From positions 3,477,854 to 3,541,853 of the forward strand of contig NC_029521.1 of assembly GCF_001577835.2 (NCBI RefSeq): 64,000 nt of DNA, written 5' to 3'. The translations under genes and the position numbers were made by a program. Source of the stretch: Coturnix japonica (Eukaryota > Chordata > Aves > Galliformes > Phasianidae). Below the pieces are notes generated by a model that was given only the letters and a program-made list of their open reading frames with translations, was not told the DNA's origin and searched no databases. The stretch's first letter is position 1, and every line of letters begins with the position of its first letter. Positions 34,736-47,144 of the stretch are shown piece by piece.

Positions 34736-34945
34736 GCGGTTGGACGCGCTGTGCGATCGGGCCGGTAGGAGCGAAGCGGTAGGGAACGGGGGACAGCACC
34801 GCTACCACCTTCTCATATTAATTGCCTGATGAAATGAGCTTTGATAAAACCACCAACATCACACTGGGGATGTGATGCAGTCAACACTTCCTCTAACTGC
34901 TGTCTGAATTCCGATATCGGTGACTAATATCTGTCGGTTTGTCAG

Positions 34946-37900
34946 TAGGTGAGAATGGAGTCTCAATACCTGAGGAGATGTCTGGGAAGCTGCTTGAAAA
35001 AGGGTCTGGCGGAGGTTGTGGAGCGTCGGCCCGCTGACCCAATAGAGTACCTGGCACACTGGATCTACAACTACAAGAAAACACTAGAAGAAGAAAAGAA
35101 GGTGGGTCTACCTCGGGCAAAGCATTTCATGTCAATCTAACTGATGCTGTATAATCTCTCTTTGTGTTTTGTTTCCTTTTTTTTTCATTGATTTCTTGTT
35201 ACCTCTGAAATAGAGAACGTTGGAAAGGGCCAAACTGGAAAAAGAACGGCAGGCAGCCCTGGAAGAACTTGAAATGTTAAGAAAAATGAAGGAAGAAGAG
35301 CTACTGATACAACAGAAACTTGAAGAACAACGGCAGGTTAATAGTTGTTCATAATTATAGTAGCGTGTGATGCTGGGTCAACTTGTAGCTCTCACTACAA
35401 TAGTAGTCATTATCAACATAGAATCATAAGAGAATCAGAATGTTGGAAAGTACCTACAATTGTATTCTGATCTTGAAAGGGAAAAGATAACAAAAAGTGC
35501 TTAAACATTGCGTTTTGAAAATATCATTATTTCGAAAGGAATTAGAAAGGACAGCTGAGCAGCTGGGGAGAAAAACTTACCTGCTACATGACAAGATGTT
35601 ACCAAAAATGAAGAGACTAAGCTAAAGAGAAACTAACTAAAGATATGTTAGAAAATTAGATTAGGATAAGTAGACTGTCTTCTGCAGTTAACTATCTTAG
35701 CTATTTTTTCCTCCCATAGAATCTATATGGATTAGTCTGTCTATAATAGATGCTGTGCAAAGCTTCAAAGAGCCTAATCCAAAGTATAGGAGATATAAAT
35801 ATTAACTACTAAAGAGCACGAGGAACTGAGTATCAAAAGCATATACGCTATCTTCAGCTGTCTTCTCTTTACAATAGGAACAAGAACGTGAGAAGATGGA
35901 ACAGCAGAATAAAGAAGAGAACATGCAGGAGCAGCAGAAAGATCCAGAGGTTTAAGCCAAAGCTTAGTCAAGATAAAGAAATATTGTTAATCATCTCTCT
36001 TATTCAGATCCAGTCCCTAAATACAGAACACAAGGCAGAAGCCTTGAACACAACAAAACAGAAAGCTAACATTAGGGAAGAACGTTTAATGCTTCTTTCC
36101 AGCTTAGGTTTTAGACTTGAATTCTCATCTGTTCTATTGGGTTTCTTTAGCTTTTATTCAGAACAGAGCATAAAGTTATTATAAAATGTAGCTTAAGTTC
36201 AGATTTTTTTTTAATTAATAAAATACTAGAACTTGAACGTGTCTAACATGAATGCTTAGATAGTTACATTTTACTGCCTGGCAACGTGAAGCCCATTTGC
36301 CACACCTGGAAAAGGAACCAACACTTGGAGGTGGGATGCCTCTTGATTTTTTGGTCTTCCATATAAATACATAGTCATATGATGCTGTTTTGGTAAAACA
36401 GATTGATCATTGACACTTAGACGTGAAACATTTCCTAACTTTACTTGGAGCAGAATAGAGATATTTTTAGAGCACTGTGTTGAGATATTGATAGCACATA
36501 GCTAGAAGAATGACTGTAAATGTAACAGAAGTATGCACGTTTATAAACTGAAGCAAAAAAGAACCCTGAAACCTTTGTAAAAACAGTCTTTACATGCACA
36601 AAGACCCCATTTGCACACTAACACATTTGTGTAGCAAGCATCTGAAGTATTGTCTTTACATTCATACTTAAACTACATTTTCAAAGCATGTTCAAAGTAT
36701 CCACTGTAGACGATTGCTCATGACACGGAATACTTCTAATTGAAAATGAATTTCCACTACAGGAAGATGAGAAGACAATAGCTGAACTTACAGATAGAGC
36801 AGGAGCACCTAATTTGCCCACAGTTGAGGAAGTAGATGAGAGTGGAGTGTCTGAGGTAAGTGTTTGGAAAGAAAAAGGTTACATGGAATTAATGCTCAAA
36901 CATTTTCTTGCTGACAAATGGAAGACTAAGACTGTTCTAGTTAACCCTATACCGGTTCTTTACTACAATCTGAAGGGATATTATTTGGGCCACAGTCTTC
37001 ATGCTGTCCTTAGGCTGTACATTCTGAAAGGCTGCTTATGTGGTGCTGAGTGAATAAAGTGCCAAAGATTTAAAATGCCCCTTTATAGTCATGTGTGTTA
37101 TGAATGGATGTATTAATATTCTCAGACAAGAAGCAGCCTTCCTTCGCCTTTTGAGCAGGTGTCAAACAGGACACAGACTCAATCACAAACACTGTCTTGC
37201 TTCTGAATGAAATGACTTACATTATTCTGATTGGTCTGAAGTACATTGTTCATGCAGCAGAACGCAGAGATATCTGAACAATTATTTAATGTAAAAGACC
37301 AGGTACCAAGCGCACAGTGCTCAGTGCAGCAAAGACCTGCTAAGAATCAGGTTATCCAAACCCTGTGCCAGCATGACAGTACTTATTCCAAAACTACAAC
37401 TATCAATCTAAATTGTGATATGCAGCCATCTTCTACACCCCTATTTTTTTATTCACTTTGTGCTTGACAATCCTAGTACATGAGAGGGTATAAATCAACT
37501 GTCATTGACTGTAAAGCATGGCAGTACATTAAACAGATGATGCTGCTTTATGCACATCACTGGAGATAAATATCAGTGTGTTTAGCTTTTTTCAGCTATG
37601 ATATTCTAGGTAGTGTGACTTGGAATTTGGCTGGACTGGTTTTAGTACTGAAGCTGAGCCCTTTTTCCTTTGTTAGCCTCAGTCATTTGCTCACTTGTTT
37701 TCTGATACTGGTAGTATAATCCCAGCTCAGAACTGAAATTTGTGGTATTAGCACACTTTTGCTTTAGTAACAACCTGTTTTATAAAAGCCCTGCAAATAC
37801 ATTTGTGAATGTATTTATGACTAGGGCAAAGTTTCCTCAATTATTTGGATTTTGCCAAGTGGTAAATGTGACAGGATCTCAAGGCCTTGCTTAGTCCTGT

Positions 37901-39121
37901 TTTTTATTATCATTTTCTGGCAACCGAGTATTAAAAGCCATATATGAGGCTCTGGGTGTATTTTACACATCCTTAATGAAATGAATTGCAAAACCAGAAG
38001 TGCAAATGAATCAAAGTGTGCCCCGGTGGCGCAGTGGTAGGAATGCCGCCTTGCAACATCAGGGCCCGGGGTTCGAATCCCCCCTGTGGCGCAAGTGGTA
38101 GAAGTGCCGCTCTGCAGCACAGAGGCTCGAATCCCGGGAGTTGGACTCGATGATCTCTAAGGTCCCTTCCAACCCACACGAGACTATTACTATTACTATT
38201 GAACCATAGAATGGCTTGAGTTGGAAGGAACCTTAAAACTAGTTTAAACAACCCTGCCACAGGTGTAGTACTGCAGATTACGCCTACAAGGGCAGAGTAG
38301 AGGGGGACAGTAATCTCCTCCACCCTCATTCCTCTTTCAAGCAGCTCATGACACATTTGGCCTTCTGATCAGCAAACAGACTGGTCCCAAGATGAACCTC
38401 TGGGGTCCTCCACTTGTACAGAGAACGGTCAACCACAATCTTCTGCCGGTGGCCAGCTGACCAAATCCTTATCCACTGAACAGTCCACTGATCCATTTCA
38501 TATCTTTCCCATTTAGAGACAGGAATGTGATGTAGGACCATATCAAAGGCCTTGCAGCAGTCCAGGTGTATGACGTATCTATTACCTTTCCTTTATCCGC
38601 TTGTCATAGAAGGCCACCAGACGGGTGAGGCACAATCTGCCCCTGGTGAAGTCACGCTGACTGTCTCAAATTACCTTCACGTATGTCTTCCACATCACCC
38701 ACAAAGATTTCATGCCTAACGTTGTTTAAAGTTGGATTACATAAACCCTTTCATGATGTCATCGCAGGTTTTGCAGTGCTACAATTTTCATATGAAATCA
38801 CAAATTAAGATCAATAAAAAGAAACTATAATCACCTTTAGCATTGAAACTATTCTGTTCTCGGAGTCATATCACATCATCCAAACTTACTGGATCTTAGA
38901 TCAAGTCTGCTGATAAAACTTTGTCATATTTAACTGAATGGAAGGATACATATTTCTATTTATGAACAGACTCATCTACCATACGTGATTTTTCCTTCTT
39001 TGTACAATGTAAATGCTAACAATTGATATATATATATTTTGTCTTTAGACTGCAACTGATTGATTTAACACCAGAGTTTGAACAAGAAATTTCCAGCTGA
39101 TCTGAAAGCAGTAAAAATAAA
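34946..39121 (+). CDS. DYDC1: DYDC1/DYDC2-type Dpy-30-motif protein, complete (gene span)
   Basis: Five coding exons (34955-35101, 35214-35336, 35878-35949, 36763-36855, 39049-39063) give about 149 residues. The N-terminal [16 protein letters not shown] is a Dpy-30 dimerisation motif (residues about 27-42). A long charged coiled coil follows (residues about 43-114, rich in E, K, Q), and then a tail with [19 protein letters not shown] that matches the DYDC1 end (AEISDRYGAPNLSRVEELDE). The N-terminal half also resembles DYDC2 (MET-NYLKRCFG), so assignment to DYDC1 rests on the tail. An AG acceptor at 34944-34945 just before the ATG implies an upstream non-coding exon in the CpG island. Mammalian relatives are testis-enriched and linked to the sperm flagellum. 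AATAAA lies at 39116-39121. Confidence 0.88.
34955..35101 (+). CDS. DYDC1: DYDC coding exon 1 (Dpy-30 motif)
   Basis: 49 codons from [17 protein letters not shown] to TLEEEKK; human DYDC1 starts MESIYLQKHLGACLTQG. The donor is GTGGGT. The start is the first ATG after the acceptor at 34945. Confidence 0.92.
35214..35336 (+). CDS. DYDC1: DYDC coding exon 2 (coiled coil)
   Basis: 41 codons, [20 protein letters not shown] followed by [21 protein letters not shown], a continuous charged helix. Short introns flank it. Confidence 0.88.
35416..35475 (-). mobile_element. short CR1 3' tail remnant in DYDC intron 2
   Basis: Antisense CR1 end with ATAGAATCATAAGAGAATCA and TGTTGGAAAGTACCT. Confidence 0.5.
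35878..35949 (+). CDS. DYDC1: DYDC coding exon 3 (coiled coil, weak donor)
   Basis: 24 codons, [20 protein letters not shown] then KDPE. The donor GTTTAAG is far from consensus. If it is not used, translation ends at the very next codon but one (GTT TAA), giving a 115-residue form without the conserved tail. Confidence 0.78.
36763..36855 (+). CDS. DYDC1: DYDC coding exon 4 (conserved tail)
   Basis: 31 codons, [20 protein letters not shown] then [11 protein letters not shown], between a CTACAG acceptor and a GTAAGT donor. It matches the DYDC1 C-terminal block. Confidence 0.9.
38019..38200 (+). mobile_element. dimeric tRNA-like SINE with CR1 tail, copy A
   Basis: The first head has A-box TGGCGCAGTGG and B-box GGGTTCGAATCCC. 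The second head has TGGCGCAAGTGG and GGCTCGAATCCC. A CR1-type 3' end follows (GTTGGACTCGATGATCTCTA, then AGGTCCCTTCCAACC) and a short tandem tail of ACTATT units. It lies in the last DYDC intron, sense to the gene. The first head shows a CTTGCAA anticodon-loop-like segment, hinting at a tRNA-Ala ancestor. It is not a functional tRNA gene. Confidence 0.85.
38203..38720 (-). mobile_element. CR1 LINE fragment (3' tail and reverse transcriptase pieces)
   Basis: It begins with an antisense CR1 tail (CCATAGAATGGCTTGAGTTG, GAAGGAACCTTAAAAC) directly after SINE copy A. RT-domain wording follows (GGCCTTGCAGCAGTCCAGGT, AGAAGGCCACCAGACGGGTG). Internally rearranged or shortened. Confidence 0.8.
39049..39063 (+). 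CDS. DYDC1: DYDC coding exon 5 (last four codons and stop)
   Basis: After a TTTAG acceptor the frame reads TATD and TGA. An AATAAA signal follows 53 nt later, so this is very likely the terminal exon. Confidence 0.7.
   Translation, partial: TATD
39116..39121 (+). terminator. DYDC polyadenylation signal AATAAA
   Basis: Canonical hexamer 53 nt downstream of the DYDC stop codon. Confidence 0.65.
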
Positions 39122-39384
39122 TTCTACACGTTACCAGCTGACCCTGAAGGGCAATGCATTAATCTGTGTACTTGATATAGAGAACTGATTACATATATAC
39201 CTGTTATTTTGGTTTCTTTGCTTTCTGGGTGTTCCTATAAAGCCTGTTAATTTTGGCATGCTGTGCTTCCTTTCTGTTCTTTAACCACAGTAGCTGGCAT
39301 GGCTGACCTGGAGGAAGGAAACTGGAAATGGGATAAAAGAAATAAATGTATTTTTCGTTGATTACCTGTTGATTCTTGAAGTGG

Positions 39385-39388
<4 letters not shown>

Positions 39389-39443
<55 letters not shown>
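39389..39443. repeat. (TA)n microsatellite
   Basis: About 27 uninterrupted TA units, immediately next to an antisense CR1 fragment. Confidence 0.95.
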
Positions 39444-39445
<2 letters not shown>

Positions 39446-39449
39446 CCAT

Positions 39450-39730
39450 CTGCTTTCAAGCCCCTGCTACAGCATGCAGGGTTGCCAACCAGCAGAACAG
39501 GCTGCCCAGAGCCACATCCAGCCTGGCCTTGGATGCCTCCATGGATGGGGCATCCACAGCCTCCTTGGGCAACCTGTTCCAGCGTGTCACCACCCTCTGG
39601 GTGAAAAACTTCCTCCTAAGATCTCAGTTTAAGGGTCTAAGTTTGAAACCATTCCCCCTTGTCTTAACACCATCCACCCTCATAAACAGCTCCCCTTCCT
39701 GTTCATATGCTCCCTTCACATATTGGAAGG
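39450..39730 (-). mobile_element. CR1 LINE 3' region
   Basis: Antisense CR1: CCACATCCAGCCTGGCCTTG, GATGGGGCATCCACAGCCTC and AAAAACTTCCTCCTAAGATC. The extreme 3' tail is replaced by the (TA)n run. Confidence 0.88.
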
Positions 39731-39739
39731 ATGTAGTAC

Positions 39740-42700
39740 AAAGCTGTACTAGAAGATGTCAGTCCATCAGAAACCATGAGGTACTTGTTATGACTCCAGT
39801 TGTTTGCTCTACAGTTTAAAACCTTCACTGATTACTGTGCGATTGCAGGTGAGCTACAAGCACCAGCACATTCATTCTGTTCAGTCAATTCTTAAAATAA
39901 TCTCTCCTGCATTTGCATGTTAACAAACTGTGTCAATTATCTGTACTAAAGATCATTAAATTAATCTAATTAAAGTATATTATTAACGAATACACAACAG
40001 CTTCTTGTGCCAGTCTTGAATGGACTAATGGGATAAAGAGATGAAGGTTTTCATTTGAAGCTGTATTTATACTGCAGTCCTTTTATTTAGCTATGTTTAC
40101 CAGACAAACTTCAGCCTTCACATATATAATTAGGCAACACGTTTAAGTTCTAAGACATGATTTTAAACACTCCAGTAAGTACTTCTCATCACCTATTCCA
40201 ACAAGTTACCTATATTTCCATAAGGTTTGCATCCTCATTCCATTTTGCTAAGTGTCCACTAGAGTGCATCCTAAAAAAAAGTAACAGTGGTTGCATCAGA
40301 TACAAACCCTTCCTCATTTTGTTTCAGCTCTTTTTAGCTGCCTTTTCTTGTCGACTTTGAGTTGCTTTTTCTCGTTCTCTTCCTAGATACAAACTTGAGT
40401 TTCCCAACAGAAGGTTTTACCAGAAAATTCCTTTAATGACTATCAAAACTCAGTGGCAGATTCTAGCTTACCCATTCTTTTGCTGTAGTATTCATCTGAC
40501 GGTATATAAAGACATAAAGTATCCAGATATCATTTGAAGGAATTCCAGTCCTCCCTAATTTGACACGCACAGTTGTAGTGCTCAGTTTGCCTCTCGTAGC
40601 TTTACAAGAACTCTTCTCTTAGATATAGGAGCAGTTTGTGTCAGAGCTGTAGGTGCAAAACAGCTGTAGGTAATGGAAACATCACTGTTGTTCACAACTA
40701 AGATAATTTGGCATCTGAGTCTGGAAGTAAATGAAGACAGCTTAAAGCTGTTACCTTCTCCTGCTGATCTCTATCATTGGACAGGTTCAGAACAATGGAG
40801 AAGGCACTATTTCATCTTTATTACAGGTTATGTGACAGTTCAACCCTTGCATACTATCTAAAAAATACCCCAACAAAATGCAATTACCTAATGGGAGTTA
40901 ATGGACAGTTTGCTTTTCCACTAAAAACACTTATGTGAAAAGGATAAGATGGAATTCAGAGGTAGAAGACAGGAAGCGTTGCTGAAAATATTAAATACTG
41001 GCAGAAAACTTCTGGATTTATAGTTTTCCTTCAGAACAGGAGCAGACTTGCTTAGGTTATTATAAGACCCCAAGCACAGACCCTCCAGAGAACGTGCTGA
41101 TAGTGACATGCCCAATCACAGCTGTTCTCATTCCAGCAATACTGGAGCATAAGGATGAAAACAGATACGAAGCCCAAAATAGGACAAAATGAATCAGTTT
41201 AACTACCAGTCGGTTCACAAAGAGGCTCTGCAATGTGAAAAATACTTCTCTTGGGAGGAGAAACACACATTGCAGCAAGCACATTTTTATGCTATCATTT
41301 AAAAGAGTAGGTTTTATTAAGCATGAAGTCCCTTACAGTGGTGATTCTTATTCATAGCCGAAAGAAACATTTTTCTGTAAGCAAAAGCTGTACACAGTGA
41401 CTTGCTAATGGCAGTGAGAGTTGGATGAATTAGTCCAGATTAACAGTAAAATTGATTTCCTTGGGACTTTGCTAAGACAGTTACATGTATTTAAAGCCAG
41501 CTATTATTTGCTTTACTTCTTGGAAGTTGTTCCTGTTCTTGGGTTAGATAAAAAGCAGTTTTGTCTATCAGCTACAGCTAGAAGAGAGACTAATCCTGCT
41601 TTTTGCTGATAAGGCCCAAAGTACATTATAAAATACCCTGTTAGATTTTGGTTTACTTACTAGATTTCATTGGTTTGTGGCATAGCCATTATAAATGTTC
41701 ATGAAATCTTTGAGCTTTACACTTGTGCGTTTCCATTGAAATGAAGGTAAAAACTAGACTGTCATAAACATTTATATGGCTATTATGGGGCTAACAGTGG
41801 TGGAAAAAAAGGCAAGATTAGAGGGAAAAAGTCATTCAATTGAGCTGTCACTGCATAGGAAACTTTTAAAGCAGAGGACTCTGATTCACAGGATTAGGGG
41901 TTACTACCTTAAACAACAGTGTATACCATAGATCTGAATTGCTGGTGTTGATACCAAGTTTTCTTTCAAGTACTTCATTCCAGAAGAGGCTTTGTCATGA
42001 AAAATGATGTCCATTAAGGAGACTCTGAGTGCTTCCAATTTAGCTTCATATGTAGGGCACCCAAAGCCAATGGCTGTTTCAGGAACAATTTGAGACCACT
42101 AGTTTGTCAGATTACTCTGATTTGCTCAAAATGAATTAAATTTGACTGTTTGAATGAGAGTTAATTGAAGGCAAGGTTCAAAAAAACCCAAAGTGACTTA
42201 GTGAAGCCATTTTATTATTAATACCAAGAGTAGCTGTATTACTACAGGAAAGTTAAGCATCAGGGAAGTGCTGATGTTACAAGTAGAAAAGGCTCACCGC
42301 TGCTGTCTTGGTAGTTAATCGTAAACAAGCTGTTATTTATTAAAAGATTGTATGGATGTTTCCGTACTGACAGACAACCACATACTACACTAACAAGTCA
42401 AAACCCTTCCTCCCCATTGTTTTGCATCTGGTATATGTTAAAATCCCAGCTGTACTTCAAAACCTACATGAAGCCTGAGTCTGCCTTAGAATGAACACAG
42501 TTAGGAATATCATAACCAAACTCACCTCAATTATTGTAACCTCCCTGAAGGCTATTAAGAAGTTTTAAGAGTCCGTCCACAAACTCACCAAGGAGATTTT
42601 GCCACTTCTTGAGGAGTCACTCTTGGGTCTAATAAGAGGATATACTGTTAAGACATTTTTTCCATTTAATTTTGGCAAAGCAATAGTGAAAAATAGTGTA

Positions 42701-45400
42701 TTTTAGTTGAATGCAAAGCCCGCTGGTGTTTGAGTTGAGCAAAACTGGTTTTGGACAAAGTAAATGATTTCAGTGAGTGGTTTGTACACAAATGCAACAT
42801 CATCTTGCAGATTCTAGATGATGTTCACTTCTTTTCTGAAGGAGGAGGAATTGTGTCTAAACTCAATCAAGTTATCTTAATTAGTTTGCCTTTTTTTTTT
42901 TTTTTTTTTCCTCCTTTCTTGGTGCAGAGAGAAAGTGACCCACTTGATTCTCCCTGAAACTTCTGCAGCAATCAGTAAGAGGATTGATCTCTACCTGCAT
43001 AAGCATAAGCTCTGAGAGCTCATCTCTTATTTACTCAACTTGTAATGCACTTAAAACAGCTGATTCAAACTACTTGTAGGGAAAGATCTTGCAGAAGGAA
43101 GAGGATTCATTATGCTGAAAAGGGTGGGGGAGAGAGGGAACATTGCAATAAATGATAGCTGAGGCAGCAGCAGGGCACTGCAGCTCCCCTTCGCTCAGTT
43201 TCAAGTCGCATTCCTGGGAGTGTGTTGGGCTTCTCCAATCATTCTGCTTGGTTTCTACCCCACCTCCTGACTCTACTTTCTTCTAGAAATGACTGGCTGC
43301 ACGCAGACACACCTGTATTTGGTTCATTGTTATCTTGAGCAATTTTGGTTTTGCCACTGATGTGTTTAGAAGATAAGTTTAAAAAATGCTATTTACCTAA
43401 CTGATAATTGTAACCCTGGAGACAGGATTTGCTGTTTGTTTCGTTGTAAACTTAGCTGCACTGAAAAGCTACCCTTAGGCACTGACAGCTGAAAATTTCT
43501 GGAGCTGGGATTGCTGTGAAGCTCTGAGGCAGCTGTTCTTCAACATTTTTCAGTGTTCGTATGTGTCTACATAAGCACAGCCTATAGGAAAAAACACATT
43601 ATTTTTCTCTCTTGGGCTACAGTTAAGTTGTTGCAATACTTTAAAACTACACAGGCAGGTTTCTTAACAAAAATACTATGATAAGCAATTGCCCTTCTAC
43701 TCTCTTGATAGAGCTTGTTTATATAGACACTGATTTCTTAATATGTTTAGAAATAAGTTTCTACCATTTTTCAGGCCTACGCCATTGTTAACTTAGGCAC
43801 ATATTCCCCTTACCTTTCTTATGCGCATCTTTTAAGGGTTTTTGTTTGTGAAATTCAATGTATTTACACAATATATGCATTTGTTTCAGAATTTGTCCAA
43901 GTGTTGCATAATAGAAAAAGAAAACCAACCAACCAGCAAAGGAGAGTACAAACATACCGGTATATTATTACATATTTGGTCTGACTGCGGACCCACAGCA
44001 TAGCACTGTTTCCCATTATTTGCTACAGATTCTTTCTATGTCAACACAGCACCTACAACTGTTGTCCTGCTGTTCTCAGCATATAGAAGCTCTTGCACCT
44101 GGGGCCAACACACCAGTATTATTTCCCATACTTCCTATTGTAAAAAGAACATCTAACTCTTAAAACAACTAAAGATCAGTTGACTGGCCTATATTATGCT
44201 TTGCATAGGAAGACAAGAAACTTCTTGATATAACATTTTATTATTCCGGTTTTGTAGACTGCAAAAGTCCTTCCATTTTGAATAGGTTCAAATACTTGTG
44301 AATTTGAAATCTGGAAGTTAACTTCTTATTCTAGTTCCATTCTTTCTAGAGAATATTTATTTTCTGTGGAGATCAGCTCCATGCTTACTGAAGTTACTGG
44401 CAGGGCTCACACTAGAGTCCTAGTAAAACATTTATGCCATTTGTGGGAATCTATGCATGTGCCTTAAAAATAATTACACACCGCAATCTCTTTGCTGACC
44501 TCGCGTCTAAGGATTCACAGAAGCCCAGAAACACTACTTTGTGCTACTGCAGGTGGGGAGAGGTGATGAAATAGAACTGATCATCCAGCATCTGAATACT
44601 TCATGCTTTGACCATTGTTATTGGAATGCTAAGGCATACACAGCAATTTGAAATGGTGAATAGAGATGAACTGGAGACATGGTGCTTGTTTCATTAATAG
44701 CTTTTAGTTCCAGAGGTAAAAACAAAAGAACACCTTAGAGGAGTTGATTTATGGTAGGTGCTACTTCAGTATTTTGAAAAGAAAGTACCTTGTGCCTAGG
44801 AGACAGAATTAATGACTTTATTATTATTATAATTTAGGAAATTAAGCACCTCTAGAACAAATCCATCCATAGTAAGAATTAGAAAGGGTAGAAAGTGAAG
44901 GAATGAGAAAATATTAGAGTAGAATAAGAAGCAGATACACCAAAAAAGAGCACTTGTTTAACCTTGCAAATATCTACCCATGTAGGGTAGCGTTCAGGAT
45001 GTAAGAGAGTAGCTGCTTCTTTAGCCCTTCTCTGATTCTGCCTAGTAGAACTACAGGCTTCAGCTTCCCTTAAAAGGACCAAAACAAGTTAACTTCCTTG
45101 AGAAGATCTAACGTCAGTCACATTGAGCAATAACATTTTGCAAAGAGCCTAAGCTGAGGACTCAATCAAAAAAGAAACAACGAACGAACACTCCTAACCC
45201 TAGAATTTGTAGTCAGACTAAATCATGAATAATGATACTAGGTCACATTGGGGTTCATTTTTGTTTGTTTTATTACTTATAGTATGGTTTGATACAAAAG
45301 GAACAACACTGTAATGTAAAAAATCCCTAAACAAAGTAAAGACCTAGGCTGCTGCAGATGATGATATACTCAAACAAAACAGCCACAGACACCAAAACAA
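39740..45400. other. gene desert upstream of MAT1A, first part
   Basis: No coding exon, repeat family or RNA gene recognised. AT-rich with simple runs, for example poly(T) at about 42892-42909. Confidence 0.5.
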
Positions 45401-45404
45401 AAGA

Positions 45405-45670
45405 AAGAGTTTGCTTACCCTTACAAGGCCTTAAGTAGGCAAGGATCTCCAGGAAGAAACCTTTGCCTCCCCCCTTCTAACCATTAAATGAGGTCTGTGA
45501 GGGGTGGATCCTGGCTCCAGCCCTTGCAGTCACTCAGCTGCATTGCGTGCACCTGAGCTCCCCTGGGTTGGCCCTGCCTTCCACCAGGTGCTCCATCACT
45601 GCTTCAGGCTGTGACTCAGCATTTCCACTACAGCAGGAAAGGTGTGACGTTCTTAATCCTGACATTCCCC
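45405..45670 (+). mobile_element. LTR-like repeat, copy 2 (family not named)
   Basis: Diverged relative of the 10.75-kb repeat, with TTAAATGAGGTCTGTGAGGG and CACCTGAGCTCCCCTGGGTT. It stands alone without any internal virus region. Old and fragmentary. Confidence 0.4.
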
Positions 45671-47144
45671 TTCATTAAAAACATTCCTATTGTTAAGGGT
45701 CACCTCACAATTCCCACTTTAGTTTTTAGGTAGACTTAGTGCCATTTGGCAGAAGGTTAAATATTTGCTCATACAGAAAGACAAAACTGTTATGCATCTC
45801 GAAGGAGTGTCTGGGCAGACACAGAGGACATACAGAGTAAGAAACCAGTCCATACATGCTCTTTAACAACCAATCGTTTTGAAAGGATCAGTAAAAGATT
45901 ATCTTTTTTTTTTTTTTTTTAAATTGTTTTTATACTTCCCAACTTCGATAATTTTATGTTTGTCTTTTTAAACATTCCTTTCCAGAAGGCTGTTATTTGC
46001 ATTTCATTCTCATGATATGCATTCAGTTGCAAAAACAATGGCATGGAGAATATGACTCTGTTGAGTGCTCGGCATAACTGTAATTTAGTGCCTAATTATT
46101 CTAAACACCTGCAACTCACACATGTCATTTCAGCATGTGTTCATGATTAGGTGCTTTCAAGCAGCCTGTGATGTCAAAACACTTGTGTCAAAGTGAAAAC
46201 AAAGGAAAAAAAATCTTCATGCTGTAGAAAAAAACCCGCGAATGTATGTAATTACATCAATGTGAATATAAAAAAAAAAAAAAGATGAATATAAAAAAAG
46301 AGACCTTTTACCTCTTTTCTTTCTGGTTGGCTATGGAAAGATTTTTAGCCTCATAATAGTATTAATTTTTGGAAGCAATAATGGGGGAAGGAGGCTGATC
46401 TCGCCTTGTGGATACTGTGAGCTTTTGCCCCAGAGTTTCATCTCCATGATGTATTTCAAAGCTAATGAAAAAATTCCAGCCAGCCTTTGTGGAACATGAT
46501 TTAAAATGTCAATAACGCACTGTGAAAAAATCATTGCTTTAATTTTTATTTATAAAATCTGACTGTATTGAAAAAAAAAATATCATCCTGAGTCTTAGTT
46601 TCAGGGCAGAGGGTTTGTAAAACTCTGAGAAGCAAAATAAACGACATGGCAACTATGTCTAGAAACCTGACAATCTTTTTGGTGGTATTGAATGTTTCCA
46701 TTCTATATTCTGTCTACAAACAGGAATATGTAGAAGTATTCATCTGCATCAGTTACTGTTTGCATTTTTGCTGGGTACCATTTATGCCCCTGTGCTGATT
46801 GATGCCACATGCCCTTCATCCATTATCTATCTGGTTAAGTAGGCATCTAGGCATGTTTTGGCTGTGTTTTATTTAAGACTTGTTTATTTGCAACTGCTAA
46901 ATGACTAGGTGTGGTGAAATCTTTCAGACATAGATGAAAGATAATGATGTTTGTTGTTTGCTAATATATTTGCCCAGCTCAAGTATGTGAAAATAGTACT
47001 TGAATGGCAACCTAGCTGAACCAACTTTGGTGACAAGGTCAGGCTGAGTGGGTTTCTGAAATACATGACCAGTGAGGTTGTATACTCAGGAGTTTCCTAC
47101 ACATCTCAGGGCACTTGTAGCTCTTTTGAGCTCCATTGCAATGA

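Larger units (their letters stand above)
34080..34790. promoter_or_regulatory. bidirectional CpG-island promoter between EXOSC3 and DYDC
   Basis: CpG-dense block covering EXOSC3 exons 1-2 and the gap up to about 34,780. It holds an ETS-type pair CTTCCGGCGGAAG (34617-34629), a YY1-type AAAATGGCGGC (34637-34647) and an RFX X-box (34723-34735). The two start codons are only 350 bp apart on opposite strands. Confidence 0.8.

Noticed and set aside
34257-34808. Long minus- and plus-strand frames over 34.1-34.8 kb other than EXOSC3
   Set aside because: Shadow frames of EXOSC3 exons 1-2 in GC-rich DNA; they read through the splice sites.
36814-37053. 79-codon plus-strand frame as a separate gene
   Set aside because: It is DYDC exon 4 read on into its intron past a consensus GTAAGT donor.
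38019-38160. Genuine tRNA gene(s)
   Set aside because: A- and B-boxes are present, but no full acceptor stem is seen, two heads are fused, and a CR1 tail follows. The second copy elsewhere shows it is a SINE.
39204-39819. Frames with Ile-Tyr repeats
   Set aside because: Translation of the (TA)n microsatellite and the adjoining CR1.
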